In this document: positions 7,441 through 15,986 of the stretch, one piece after another
How positions within the stretch are numbered: position 1 is the stretch's first letter
Layout of the letters: each line of letters starts with the position of its first letter
Assembly: GCA_030152265.1 (NCBI GenBank)
Contig: JASLHQ010000115.1
Location: forward strand, 1 to 38,029
Reading direction: 5' to 3'
Length of the DNA stretch: 38,029 nt
DNA from: Savagea sp.
GTDB lineage: Bacteria > Bacillota > Bacilli > Bacillales_A > Planococcaceae
Program-made: the position numbers and the translations under genes
Notes under the pieces: generated by a model
The model's input: the letters and a program-made list of their open reading frames with translations, nothing else
Told to the model about the DNA's origin: nothing
Databases searched by the model: none

Positions 7441-8778
7441 TTATAAGTAATATTCATCAACAAATTTAGTCGTCGTCCGTCCTTTTTTAAACTGTTCATG
7501 TGTAATGACATCAAGAATCATAGGTATGTTCGTTTCAATTCCTTCTATTACATACTCTCGCAATGCTCGTTCTAAACGTTCAATCGCCTCATCACGCGTA
7601 CTCCCCCATGTAATGAGTTTGCCTATCATTGGATCATAGAAAGGTGTGACTACGGATCCGCTTTCTACCCCTACTTCATTCCTTACCCCTCTTCCTTCAG
7701 GCAAAACAAAATTGGTAATTGTTCCTGGAGATGGGAAAAATGTCTTTGGGTTTTCAGCGTAAATTCGAACTTCAATCGCATGCCCTTTTTTCTCCACATT
7801 GTTTCGAGTAAAACTTAATCGTTCTCCATTTGCTATTCGCAATTGCGCTTCCACTAAATCTAGTCCTGTAATTTCTTCCGTCACTGGATGCTCGACTTGC
7901 AACCTAGTATTCATCTCTAAAAAATAGAAGTTTTCATCAGCGTCCACTAAGTATTCAATAGTTCCGGCATTCGTATACCCGATATGTTTTGCCGCTTGTT
8001 CACTCGCTACTAACATTTTTTCACGCGTTTCTGATGAAATGAATGGAGACGGAGCTTCTTCAACTACTTTTTGATTGCGGCGTTGAATGGAACATTCGCG
8101 ATCAAATAATGCGACAGCATTGCCATGTTCGTCTACGATGAGTTGCACTTCGATATGATGCGCGTCTGAGACGAAACGTTCCATATACATCGTTCCTTCA
8201 CCAAAAAATGATTGCGCACGCTTTTGATTCCCTTCGAAAGCTGAAGCCATTTCTTCTCCACTATGAATGAGTTGCATCCCGATGCCACCGCCACCTACCG
8301 AAGCTTTTAACATAATAGGATAGCCGATTTCACCAGCGATTTTCACTGCTTCTTCTGCATCTTGTATCGCCACGTCAATTCCTTCTACAACTGGAACACC
8401 TGCCCCTTTCATCGTTTTGCGTGCTTCAAGCTTATCTCCCATTTTAGACATAACATCTGCTGATGGACCTATAAAGACGAGATCCGCATCTTCGCACGCT
8501 CTAACGAACTGGGCATTTTCTGAAAGGAGACCGTATCCAGGATGTACGGCCTCTGCTCCCGTTTTTTTTGCAATTTCTATAATTTTATCGATATTTAAAT
8601 AACTCTGGGCGACAGGTGGCTTTCCTACACAATAAGCTTCTGTAGCTTCTCGCACATGCAAACTGTTTTCATCTGCTTCTGAATAAATAGCCACTGTTTC
8701 AATTCCAAGACGGTCACACGTTCGAATAATTCGACGCGCAATTTCTCCACGATTAGCGATGAGAATTTTTTTAAACAT
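7441..8778 (-). CDS. yngH: Biotin carboxylase subunit of acyl-CoA carboxylase
   Basis: A 445-residue ATP-grasp biotin carboxylase. It opens with FKKILIANRGEIARRIIRT, contains the glycine-rich ATP lid KASVGGGGIGMQLI near residues 158-171, and the EMNTRLQVEHPVTE segment with metal- and bicarbonate-binding residues. It carboxylates the biotin on the carrier encoded immediately downstream. Only two bases separate it from the acyl-CoA ligase stop codon upstream. It resembles the carboxylase subunit of methylcrotonyl-CoA carboxylase more by context than by sequence; the housekeeping AccC is very similar, but AccB would be its neighbour. Confidence 0.9.
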   Translation of the reverse strand: MFKKILIANRGEIARRIIRTCDRLGIETVAIYSEADENSLHVREATEAYCVGKPPVAQSYLNIDKIIEIAKKTGAEAVHPGYGLLSENAQFVRACEDADLVFIGPSADVMSKMGDKLEARKTMKGAGVPVVEGIDVAIQDAEEAVKIAGEIGYPIMLKASVGGGGIGMQLIHSGEEMASAFEGNQKRAQSFFGEGTMYMERFVSDAHHIEVQLIVDEHGNAVALFDRECSIQRRNQKVVEEAPSPFISSETREKMLVASEQAAKHIGYTNAGTIEYLVDADENFYFLEMNTRLQVEHPVTEEITGLDLVEAQLRIANGERLSFTRNNVEKKGHAIEVRIYAENPKTFFPSPGTITNFVLPEGRGVRNEVGVESGSVVTPFYDPMIGKLITWGSTRDEAIERLERALREYVIEGIETNIPMILDVITHEQFKKGRTTTKFVDEYYL

Positions 8779-8780
8779 CG

Positions 8781-10424
8781 TTATTCCCCCATTCCTAGTT
8801 CTCGAATAAACTGTTCTCGCAACTTAAATTTTTGAATTTTCCCCGATGCTGTCATCGGATATTCTTCCGTAAAGATGATATAACGCGGAATTTTATGGCG
8901 TGAAATTTTATCCTTACAAAACGCTTTAATTTCTTCAGACGTTGCATTTTCTCCTTCTTTCAAAATAATCCATGCTCCTACTTCTTCTCCATAGCGCTCA
9001 TCTGGAACACCTGTCACTTGAATGTCAAAAATTTTCGGATGGGTGTATAAAAACTCCTCAATTTCACGTGGATAAATATTTTCTCCACCTCGGATAATTA
9101 CTTCTTTCAAACGTCCAGTAATTCGAACAAACCCCATCTCATCCATCGTTGCTAGATCACCCGTTTTTAACCAACCATCCTCAGTAATCGTTTCTTTCGT
9201 CTCTTCAGGTGCATTATAGTAGCCTTTCATGACATGATAGCCACGCGTCCATAATTCCCCTTGTTCTCCGATGTTAGCATCCTCATTCGTTCCAGGGATG
9301 ACGATGCGCACTTCAACATTTGGCATCGTACGTCCGACCGTTTCGACTTTCGAAACAAAATCATCATCATAACGTGTTTGGGTGATGACTGGTGAAGACT
9401 CTGTTTGCCCATAGCAAATCGTAATATCTGTCATCCCCATTTGATCAATAACACTCTTCATCACTTCAACAGGACAGTTGGATCCAGCCATCACACCTGT
9501 ACGTAAAGAGCTAACATCATATTCTTCAAATTTTGGATTGTTCAAAATACTAATGAACATCGTCGGCACTCCATGAACTGCTGTACATCGTTCCTTTTCT
9601 ACTGCTCGCAACACTTCTTCCGCATCAAACTCTTGAATTGGCACCATCGTTCCACCTTGTGAAACAATCGTTAAACTTCCGATAACACAGCCGAAAGTAT
9701 GGAAAAAAGGGACTGGAATACAAAGTCGATCCTGATGCGTTAAATTCATATTATTCGCGATACTACGAGCGTTGTTAATTAAATTGTAATGGGTCAACAT
9801 CACACCTTTAGGAAATCCAGTCGTTCCTGATGTGTATTGAATATTAACAACATCATGAGGTGTCAATTCGGCATGACGAGCGTCGAGCTCTTCGTCTGTT
9901 ACAGTTTGCGCAGCTTCCAATAAATCATCCCAACTTAACATACCTGGTTCTCGACGCTTTCCAAGTAAAATGACACGTTTCAAATTAGGCAAACGCTCAC
10001 ATTGTAAATTCCCTGGTTCGCTTTTTTCAAGCTCTGGACAAAGTGATTTTAATGTCTCAACATAAGAATTATCACGATAACCTTCAATTAAAATGAGCGT
10101 GGTCGATTCAGACTGTTGCAGTAAATATTCCAGTTCAGTTTCTCTGTAATTCGTATTCACTGTGACCAAAGTAGCTCCCATCAATCCTGATGCATATTGT
10201 AATTGAATCCACTCCGGAACATTCGTCGCCCAGACTGCCATATTCTCCTCGATTTCTAAACCGAGCCCCATCAATCCTTTTGCCACATTACGAACTGCTT
10301 CATAAAATTGTGCATAAGTTAAACGTAGCTCACGGTCTGGATAAACGACCGCCTCTTCATTCGATCGTAACTTTGCTTGTTCTGCTAACATTTGGCCTAT
10401 TGTTTGTTCTACTAATGTCGTCAT
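8781..10424 (-). CDS. yngI: AMP-binding acyl-CoA synthetase
   Basis: A 547-residue adenylate-forming enzyme. The phosphate-binding loop is YTSGTTGFPKGV (197-208), the A5 motif is CYGQTESSP, the A8 hinge region is LKEVIIRGGENIYP, and the catalytic lysine of A10 is K529 (TASGKIQKF). It activates a carboxylic acid to acyl-CoA with ATP. In B. subtilis the gene in this position (yngI) is thought to activate acetoacetate or short branched acids; here isovalerate, 2-methylbutyrate or acetoacetate would suit the operon. The ATG at 10424 follows AAAGGGG. The gap to yngJ is 69 bases without a clear terminator. Confidence 0.87.
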   Translation of the reverse strand: MTTLVEQTIGQMLAEQAKLRSNEEAVVYPDRELRLTYAQFYEAVRNVAKGLMGLGLEIEENMAVWATNVPEWIQLQYASGLMGATLVTVNTNYRETELEYLLQQSESTTLILIEGYRDNSYVETLKSLCPELEKSEPGNLQCERLPNLKRVILLGKRREPGMLSWDDLLEAAQTVTDEELDARHAELTPHDVVNIQYTSGTTGFPKGVMLTHYNLINNARSIANNMNLTHQDRLCIPVPFFHTFGCVIGSLTIVSQGGTMVPIQEFDAEEVLRAVEKERCTAVHGVPTMFISILNNPKFEEYDVSSLRTGVMAGSNCPVEVMKSVIDQMGMTDITICYGQTESSPVITQTRYDDDFVSKVETVGRTMPNVEVRIVIPGTNEDANIGEQGELWTRGYHVMKGYYNAPEETKETITEDGWLKTGDLATMDEMGFVRITGRLKEVIIRGGENIYPREIEEFLYTHPKIFDIQVTGVPDERYGEEVGAWIILKEGENATSEEIKAFCKDKISRHKIPRYIIFTEEYPMTASGKIQKFKLREQFIRELGMGE

Positions 10425-10493
10425 GTAAATCCCCTTTCATCTTTCCGCCTTTAAAGTACTTGATGACCGAAAACAATAGTGACAAAGTGATTT

Positions 10494-11633
10494 TTAACAG
10501 CCGATAGCGCGTGAAATAACGATGCGTTGAATTTCTGACGTCCCTTCCCCAATTTCCATTAACTTCATGTCTCTTAAATGACGCTCGACGTCATATTCTT
10601 TCATATACCCGTACCCTCCATGTATTTGAATCGCTTGATTACATGTACGGAATCCCATTTCTGATGCAAATAATTTCGCCATAGCAGCCTCTTTATTGAA
10701 TGGTTTATCATGATCTTTTAACCATGCTGCTTTGTGTACCATATTTCGTGCAAGTTCAATTTCCATCGCCATATTTGCAAGTTTAAATTGCGTCGCTTGA
10801 AATTCCGATAGTGCTTTACCAAATTGCATACGCTCCTTCGAATAATGGAGCGCTTTTTCGTAGGCCGCTTGCGCAATCCCTACCGAAAGTGCAGCGATTG
10901 AAATACGACCACCATCCAATGTCTTCAAAAATTGTGAAAATCCACGTTTCGGATCACCGAGAATATTTTCCGCTGGTACATGCACGTCTTCTAAAATAAT
11001 TTCACAAGTGTTCGAACCACGAACTCCCATTTTATTGTAGTTACAATTAATCGTGACACCTTTCGTATCTGTCGGTACGATGAAAGCAGTAATAATTTTT
11101 CTACCTGCTTCTTCTCCTGTTACAGCAGTCACAATAATTTGACGCGCAAATCCTGCGTTCGTAATCCATACTTTTTCTCCGTTAATGATATATTCATCTC
11201 CACTTTTTTTCGCTGTCGTACGTGTCCCTCCAGCGTCGCTCCCTGCACTAGGCTCCGTCAGTCCAAACGAACCAAGTGTTTCTCCTTTGGCAAGCGGTAC
11301 GAGCCATTCTTGTTTCTGTTCTTCTGTACCAAATTGATAAATCGGCGTCGCTCCGAGACTGAGCGCTGCTGCGTAACTTAATCCCGTTCCACCACAAGCA
11401 CGCCCGATTTCCTCAACTGCTAAAGTGTACGAAATGGTGTCCGCTCCAGAGCCCCCATACTCTTCAGGAAACGGCAATCCCATCAGTCCAAGCTCAGCCA
11501 TTTTATGAAATGTTTCGATTCGCATCTCCGCTTTTTCATCGACTTCTTGTGCATAAGGCTTCACTTCATTTTCTGCAAACTCTCTCACCATGTCTCGAAT
11601 CATCTTCTGTTCTTTCGTCAATTCAAAATTCAT
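10494..11633 (-). CDS. yngJ: Acyl-CoA dehydrogenase, short-chain type, in the leucine operon
   Basis: A 379-residue acyl-CoA dehydrogenase that forms the 2,3-double bond and passes electrons to ETF. FAD/substrate segments are visible: LTEPSAGSDAGG, WITNAG, and HGGYGYMKEYDVERHLRD. The general base looks like E363 in the GEGTSEIQR motif, as in short-chain and bacterial butyryl-type enzymes. True isovaleryl-CoA dehydrogenases instead use a glutamate in the middle helix (LDxER); here that segment reads LDGGR, so a glycine is there. The operon still suggests a branched C4-C5 acyl-CoA as substrate. First gene after the TetR regulator, with a palindromic operator about 25 bases before its start codon. 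Confidence 0.87.
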   Translation of the reverse strand: MNFELTKEQKMIRDMVREFAENEVKPYAQEVDEKAEMRIETFHKMAELGLMGLPFPEEYGGSGADTISYTLAVEEIGRACGGTGLSYAAALSLGATPIYQFGTEEQKQEWLVPLAKGETLGSFGLTEPSAGSDAGGTRTTAKKSGDEYIINGEKVWITNAGFARQIIVTAVTGEEAGRKIITAFIVPTDTKGVTINCNYNKMGVRGSNTCEIILEDVHVPAENILGDPKRGFSQFLKTLDGGRISIAALSVGIAQAAYEKALHYSKERMQFGKALSEFQATQFKLANMAMEIELARNMVHKAAWLKDHDKPFNKEAAMAKLFASEMGFRTCNQAIQIHGGYGYMKEYDVERHLRDMKLMEIGEGTSEIQRIVISRAIGC

Positions 11634-11657
11634 GTATATTTCCCCCTTTTAAATGAA

Positions 11658-11671
11658 ACCGACTAGTCGGT
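11658..11671. promoter_or_regulatory. Palindromic TetR-type operator before yngJ
   Basis: ACCGACTAGTCGGT is a perfect 14-base palindrome, between the TetR gene and yngJ. The same pattern, ACYRACYAGTYRGT, recurs at 23926-23943 and 26663-26680 beside the second TetR operon. It is most simply the binding site of the adjacent TetR protein. Confidence 0.7.
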
Positions 11672-11687
11672 CTGTGAATGGTTAATA

Positions 11688-11714
11688 TAAAAACCAGTGG
11701 TCATTCACCTGGTT
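11688..11714 (-). terminator. Weak hairpin between tetR and yngJ
   Basis: On the minus strand AACCAGGTG and CACTGGTT pair with one bulged G, followed by a short T tract. It sits directly after the TetR stop codon and before the operator. It may be a partial terminator that lowers read-through from tetR into the operon. Confidence 0.4.
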
Positions 11715-11717
11715 CCT

Positions 11718-12326
11718 TTACAAGTAGTATGGAGTTGCTTCAACTTTCCCTTTTTCCGTCACTATCGAGCGTAAAATCATATCGACAAAAATAGAAGTAA
11801 TATCTTCCATCGCTAACTTCCCTTTTTTGTCAAACCATTTATGTGTCCAGTTCACCATCCCTGTAATAGATAAAGCGACAATCGTTACCGGTAATTCTTT
11901 ACGAAAATCCCCAGTTTCTTGCCCTTCTCGTATAACTTCTTCTAAAATTTCTCGATATCGTCTACGCTTCGCTTTCATTTCAGGATGATAACGTTCCGGT
12001 AATGACTGACTCTCTTGATAAAATACTCGAATATGTGGTTGATACATGTCGAATACTTTCGTAAAAGATACGAGCATTTGTACGAGCCGTGCTACTGGTG
12101 TATCATACTCTTCACAAATTCGCTCGGAATCTCGAATTACATAAGTGATAAAGACGTCGTGAATTTCATAGAGCAATTGATCTTTTGAAGTGAAATAGTG
12201 ATAAAATCCACCTTTTGAACTTCCCGCGGCTTGGACGATATCATTTACCGTCACATGATTATAGCCGTGTTCTTCAAACAATTGTAAGGAAACTTCAACG
12301 AGACGTTCTTTTAAATTTTTTTTCAT
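11718..12326 (-). CDS. TetR/AcrR family repressor of the leucine/branched acyl operon
   Basis: A 202-residue TetR-type regulator. The N-terminal helix-turn-helix is clear (VNDIVQAAGSSKGGFYHYFTS, about residues 27-47), with the usual F-Y-x-Y-F recognition helix ending. The C-terminal ligand domain is family-typical and gives no inducer; an acyl-CoA from the pathway is plausible. It is the first gene of the transcription unit that continues into yngJIHGFE; a perfect cre overlaps its probable promoter, and the palindrome at 11658-11671 is the likely operator. The ATG at 12326 follows AAGGGAATG. The B. subtilis yng operon has no adjacent TetR that I recall, so control differs here. Confidence 0.85.
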   Translation of the reverse strand: MKKNLKERLVEVSLQLFEEHGYNHVTVNDIVQAAGSSKGGFYHYFTSKDQLLYEIHDVFITYVIRDSERICEEYDTPVARLVQMLVSFTKVFDMYQPHIRVFYQESQSLPERYHPEMKAKRRRYREILEEVIREGQETGDFRKELPVTIVALSITGMVNWTHKWFDKKGKLAMEDITSIFVDMILRSIVTEKGKVEATPYYL

Positions 12327-12381
12327 ATTGTAATCATTCCCTTACTTCGCTCATCAGCTCATTGACTGTACACAATTAACC

Positions 12382-12411
12382 GATATAGCCGAATTTTGTT
12401 AGCGCTTTCAA
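12382..12411 (-). promoter_or_regulatory. Probable sigma-A promoter of the tetR-yng operon
   Basis: On the minus strand TTGAAA (12411-12406) and TATATC (12387-12382) are 18 bases apart, about 55 bases before the TetR start codon. The -35 hexamer lies inside the cre site. The remaining upstream gap to 12646 is AT-rich, and I see no other gene or leader structure there. Confidence 0.4.
12397..12410 (-). promoter_or_regulatory. Perfect cre (CcpA operator)
   Basis: TGAAAGCGCTAACA on the minus strand is an ideal catabolite-responsive element. It covers the predicted -35 box of the tetR-yng operon, so CcpA with Hpr-Ser-P should repress the operon when good sugars are present. Confidence 0.8.
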
Positions 12412-12646
12412 AATGTTTAGCGATGAACTTATATCTATCATACAGAGCACTTTCCAATCATTCCAATACATAAAATGAATAAACATTATGCTTAATCGTT
12501 ATAAATGATTTTCTTTTAATTTATCGCCTCTCTTTTTATATGCAAAAAGTGTTAGCCTATCCTTATCGACACTAAATTACTTCATTAAAAATCGCCTTCG
12601 TAAGGGCGGACAATATTTATCTCGAGGGACAATCACTAACGAACAG

Positions 12647-12681
12647 AAAAAAGCGAAATCGCTAAAATCGATTTCGCTTTT
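12647..12681 (-). terminator. Terminator of the 3-hydroxyacyl-CoA dehydrogenase gene
   Basis: AGCGAAATCG and CGATTTCGCT form a 10-base-pair stem with a seven-base loop, and the minus-strand transcript ends in six U. It begins five bases after the stop codon. Confidence 0.85.
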
Positions 12682-12685
12682 GTTG

Positions 12686-13582
12686 TTATTTCAAAAACTC
12701 AGGATGAGCAAAGCTTGGATTTGGATATTTATAAAACCCTTCTCCCGTTTCACGCCCTAATTTTCCTTGATCGATGTATCGTTCTTTCAACAATTGAGCT
12801 AAGCGGATGTAGTTATCATTTTTTGTAGCTTCCGCCTTCATTTGAACGATATTGTACGCTGTCTTAATTCCAACAATGTCTAAAATAGCAAACGGTCCAA
12901 GTGGAGCACCTGTGCCGATCATCCATGTTTTATCAATCGTTTCAGGATCTGCGACTTCATTCACATAGAGCATTTCTGCTGCATCTAATAGTGGGACGAG
13001 TAATGAATTTAAAATGTAACCAGGTTGTTCTTTATACAATGGAAGAGCGACCATGCCAATCGATTGAGCAAATTGAACGACTTCGTCGAAATACTTTTGT
13101 TCTGTTCCTTCATGCCCCATCACTTCAGCTGTATTGTTACGCCAAATATGATTGGCAAAGTGAAGAGCTAAAAACTTTTCAGGTCGACCTGTTGCTTCCG
13201 CAAATTGACTCGGTAAAAGCGTCGATGTATTCGTCACAAATACTGTATGTTCAGGGGCTAACGTTGCTATTTTTTTATAAAAATCTACTTTGATTGCAAT
13301 CACTTCTGGAATCGCTTCAATGACAAGATCGGCTTCTTTTACAGCCTCGGCTAAGTCGCTCGTGTACGTCAAACGTTCGTGCGCCGCTTGTAACTGTTCA
13401 TCTGTTGCTTTTAAATCTTGTCGATACGGTTCATTGAGTGCCGCTGTGCGTTCTTTTGCTTGTGCAATCGCTTCTTCAGAAATGTCATACAATGTGACAT
13501 CATATCCAAAATATGCTGTTTGCATTGCAATTTGACTGCCTAAGACGCCTCCACCTGCTACTGTTACATGCTGATAATTCAT
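12686..13582 (-). CDS. 3-hydroxyacyl-CoA dehydrogenase family protein
   Basis: A 298-residue NAD-dependent dehydrogenase of the HCDH family. The Rossmann loop AGGGVLGSQIA (9-19) follows the first strand; NTSTLLPS and LHFANHIWRNN carry the catalytic-region Asn/Ser and His of the family; and a C-terminal helical domain ends with TGEGFYKYPNP. It should oxidise a 3-hydroxyacyl-CoA. ALHFANHIWRNN differs from the usual HFFNP motif of hydroxybutyryl-CoA dehydrogenase, so a noncanonical substrate (for example carnitine- or branched hydroxyacyl-type) is possible. The ATG at 13582 is chosen because GAGGAGG lies six bases upstream; longer in-frame extensions lack a binding site. Probably co-transcribed with the flavoprotein gene 81 bases upstream. 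Confidence 0.8.
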   Translation of the reverse strand: MNYQHVTVAGGGVLGSQIAMQTAYFGYDVTLYDISEEAIAQAKERTAALNEPYRQDLKATDEQLQAAHERLTYTSDLAEAVKEADLVIEAIPEVIAIKVDFYKKIATLAPEHTVFVTNTSTLLPSQFAEATGRPEKFLALHFANHIWRNNTAEVMGHEGTEQKYFDEVVQFAQSIGMVALPLYKEQPGYILNSLLVPLLDAAEMLYVNEVADPETIDKTWMIGTGAPLGPFAILDIVGIKTAYNIVQMKAEATKNDNYIRLAQLLKERYIDQGKLGRETGEGFYKYPNPSFAHPEFLK

Positions 13583-13663
13583 GATCATCCTCCTCATTAT
13601 TTTAAAATAGAGATGTTCTCTTTTATCATAACGGACTTCTACACCTGTTACCAGCATTTACCT

Positions 13664-14617
13664 TCAGCTTAATATTCGTTTTTTAGCCTCTTCATATTGC
13701 ATACTGAGCGATTCGATATACTCAGAAGCTTTTTGAATTTCTTTCACTGCGCCAATCCCTTGCCCTGCTCCCCAAATATCTTTCCAAGCTTTATGCGCAC
13801 TATCTCCGCCAAAATTCATTTTTGTCGGATCGCTTTCAGGGAGATTGTCAGGATCCATACCTGCTGCGCGAATAGAAGGTGCTAAATAGTTGCCATGTAC
13901 GCCCGTGAAGTAATTGCTGTATACGATATCGTCCGAATTACTTTCAACGATCGTCTCCTTATAGTCTTTTACCGCATTCGCTTCTTCTGTCGCAATAAAT
14001 GGTGAACCGATATAGGCAAAATCTGCCCCCATCGCTTCTGCTGCTAATACGCTATCTCCTGTTGCGATCGACCCTGCAAGTGCGAGCGGTCCATCGAACC
14101 ATTCTCGAATTTCTTGGACGAGCGCGAATGGACTTTTAACACCCGCATGTCCTCCGGCTCCTGCAGCAACAGCGATCAAGCCATCCGCTCCTTTTTCAAT
14201 CGCTTTTTTAGCGAAGAAATTGTTAATGACATCATGAAATACAATCCCACCGTATTCATGTGCTGCTTCATATACATCTTCTCTCGCACCGAGCGATGTA
14301 ATGATGATCGGTACTTTATATTTTTGACATAATGCCATATCTTCCTCTAATCGTTCATTCGACCGATGAACAATTTGATTAATCGCAAAAGGTGCAGCAG
14401 GACGTTCTGGATTTTGTTTATTGTAAGCATCTAATGTCTCTGTAATTTCAGCGAGCCATTCATCGAGCTGTGATGAAGGACGAGCATTCAATGCGGGCAT
14501 CGATCCGACAATTCCTGCCTTACATTGTTCGATGACAAGTTTCGGTGTGCTGACGATAAACATCGGAGATCCGATGACTGGAATACGTAGTTGTTCTTTT
14601 AATTGAAGCGCTTTCAT
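13664..14617 (-). CDS. Nitronate monooxygenase / FabK-like FMN flavoprotein
   Basis: A 317-residue TIM-barrel flavoprotein of the nitronate monooxygenase/2-enoyl reductase (FabK-like) superfamily. Key segments are IPVIGSPMF at the N-terminus, AAGAGGHAG with the conserved His157, and ALAGSIATGD with the phosphate-binding loop, followed by GADFAYIGSPF. It either detoxifies alkyl nitronates or acts on an enoyl thioester; sequence alone does not decide. The start at 14617 follows AAAGGGG; a longer reading would begin inside the FadR-type palindrome at 14638-14655 and lacks a binding site. That box suggests a role in fatty acid metabolism, which favours an acyl-CoA-linked function. Confidence 0.75.
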   Translation of the reverse strand: MKALQLKEQLRIPVIGSPMFIVSTPKLVIEQCKAGIVGSMPALNARPSSQLDEWLAEITETLDAYNKQNPERPAAPFAINQIVHRSNERLEEDMALCQKYKVPIIITSLGAREDVYEAAHEYGGIVFHDVINNFFAKKAIEKGADGLIAVAAGAGGHAGVKSPFALVQEIREWFDGPLALAGSIATGDSVLAAEAMGADFAYIGSPFIATEEANAVKDYKETIVESNSDDIVYSNYFTGVHGNYLAPSIRAAGMDPDNLPESDPTKMNFGGDSAHKAWKDIWGAGQGIGAVKEIQKASEYIESLSMQYEEAKKRILS

Positions 14618-14637
14618 TTTAATTTCCCCTTTCATAA

Positions 14638-14655
14638 CGAATGAACATTCATTCA
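14638..14655 (-). promoter_or_regulatory. FadR-type operator
   Basis: TGAATGAATGTTCATTCG on the minus strand fits the B. subtilis FadR consensus TGAATGA-N4-TCATTCA except for the last base. It lies 20 bases before the flavoprotein start codon. Two other such boxes lie beside fadR itself (36406-36423 and 36444-36461). Confidence 0.65.
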
Positions 14656-14774
14656 TAATTTATTTAAATTTTATCACAATTTATACATAAACTCTACTTT
14701 CTACTCGTTTACAAAGGATTAACATTCGTTCAGCTCAAATTATGCTACTGTAAGTATAAAAGGAATGAGCGATT

Positions 14775-15941
14775 TTGAAACATTATGTAGATATTTTTAC
14801 GATTGCTTTAAGACTCGGACTCACTTCTTTCGGTGGTCCCACTGCGCACCTCGCGTATTTCCATAATGAATATGTGAAACAAAAACGTTGGTTATCGGAA
14901 AAAAGTTATGCAGATCTCGTGGCGCTTTCTCAGTTTTTACCAGGTCCTGCAAGTAGCCAAGTAGGAATCGGCATTGGATTGTATCGAGGAGGATTGTTTG
15001 GAGGACTACTTGCTTTTCTAGGGTTCACTCTTCCTTCTGTCTTTTTACTCATCGCTTTCGCTATGTGGTTTCCTACTGACTTAGCCTTTGCAGCCGGTTT
15101 GTTGAAAGGTTTACAGCTCGTCGCCGTCGCTATTGTAGCGCACGCTATTATTGGTATGAGTAAATCACTTGCTCCCGATACTTCTCGCCAATGGATTGCT
15201 TTTGTTGCGATGGCTACCATGTTGCTCTTTCCTCATCCATTTATTCAAATCGGAATTATTCTCATTGCAGCATGTGTAGGAAGATTGCTTTTCACTCAAA
15301 TCATTCAGCAACAAAATCGTCCAGGTGAGCACGTACCTATTTCAAAAACTGCTGGGAGTGTCGCGCTTGTTCTCTTTTTCTTCTTTCTTTTCGCTCCCCC
15401 GATCATATTAGCATGGAAAGACATTCCGACCCTTTCCTTTTTTGAATCATTTTATCAATCAGGAGCCCTCGTTTTTGGAGGCGGTCATGTCGTCTTGCCT
15501 CTTTTAGAACAACAATTCGTCTCCCCGACCGGCTTGTCAGGAGAAACATTTTTAGCTGGGTATGGTGCCGCTCAAGCCGTTCCGGGTCCTCTTTTCACAT
15601 TTGCGGCCTATTTAGGAGCTGTGCTCAACGGCCCGATTGGTGGATTGTTTGCAACATTTGCGATGTTTTTACCTGCTTTTTTATTGATTGTAGGCGCTCT
15701 CCCATTTTGGGATCTGTTGCGCAATAACACACATATGCAAGGAGCAGTAAGCGCGATGAATGCCGCTGTACTCGGATTATTAATCGCAGCATTTTATGAC
15801 CCAATTTGGACGAGTTCGATGACATCTTCTATTCACTTTACAATTGCTAGTTTACTCTTCATTCTTTTACAGTTTCAAAAATGGCCTTCTTGGAAAATTG
15901 TCTTACTTGGTGCGATCATTGGAGCATTTTTTCTTTCTTAA
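14775..15941 (+). CDS. chrA: Chromate transporter (ChrA family)
   Basis: A 388-residue membrane protein with the internal duplication of the CHR family. The first half opens with LRLGLTSFGGPTAHLAYFHN and holds FLPGPASSQ; the second half repeats the pattern as SGALVFGGGHVVLPLLEQQF and AVPGPLF. About ten spans are expected. Long ChrA proteins export chromate, and sometimes take part in sulfate-related transport, at the cytoplasmic membrane. The start is TTG at 14775, about eleven bases after AAAAGGA. It diverges from the flavoprotein gene. No terminator separates it from the downstream small gene, so the two may be co-transcribed. Confidence 0.87.
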   Translation: MKHYVDIFTIALRLGLTSFGGPTAHLAYFHNEYVKQKRWLSEKSYADLVALSQFLPGPASSQVGIGIGLYRGGLFGGLLAFLGFTLPSVFLLIAFAMWFPTDLAFAAGLLKGLQLVAVAIVAHAIIGMSKSLAPDTSRQWIAFVAMATMLLFPHPFIQIGIILIAACVGRLLFTQIIQQQNRPGEHVPISKTAGSVALVLFFFFLFAPPIILAWKDIPTLSFFESFYQSGALVFGGGHVVLPLLEQQFVSPTGLSGETFLAGYGAAQAVPGPLFTFAAYLGAVLNGPIGGLFATFAMFLPAFLLIVGALPFWDLLRNNTHMQGAVSAMNAAVLGLLIAAFYDPIWTSSMTSSIHFTIASLLFILLQFQKWPSWKIVLLGAIIGAFFLS

Positions 15942-15986
15942 ATCCTCTCTTCCTTTCTGTTAAACTAATGAAAAGGAGGGAATGTT

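Noticed and set aside
12412..12646. Small gene or leader RNA in the 235-base gap upstream of the tetR promoter
   Set aside because: AT-rich with no ribosome binding site followed by an open frame, and no T-box or riboswitch-like structure that I could recognise.
14603..14617. cre-like sequence TGAAAGCGCTTCAA at the flavoprotein start codon
   Set aside because: It is formed by the first codons (M-K-A-L-Q) and lacks the conserved C at position 13, so coincidence is likely.
14721..14738. Possible second FadR box before the chromate transporter
   Set aside because: Only one half-site (ATTCGTTCA) is recognisable; the other arm is not symmetrical.
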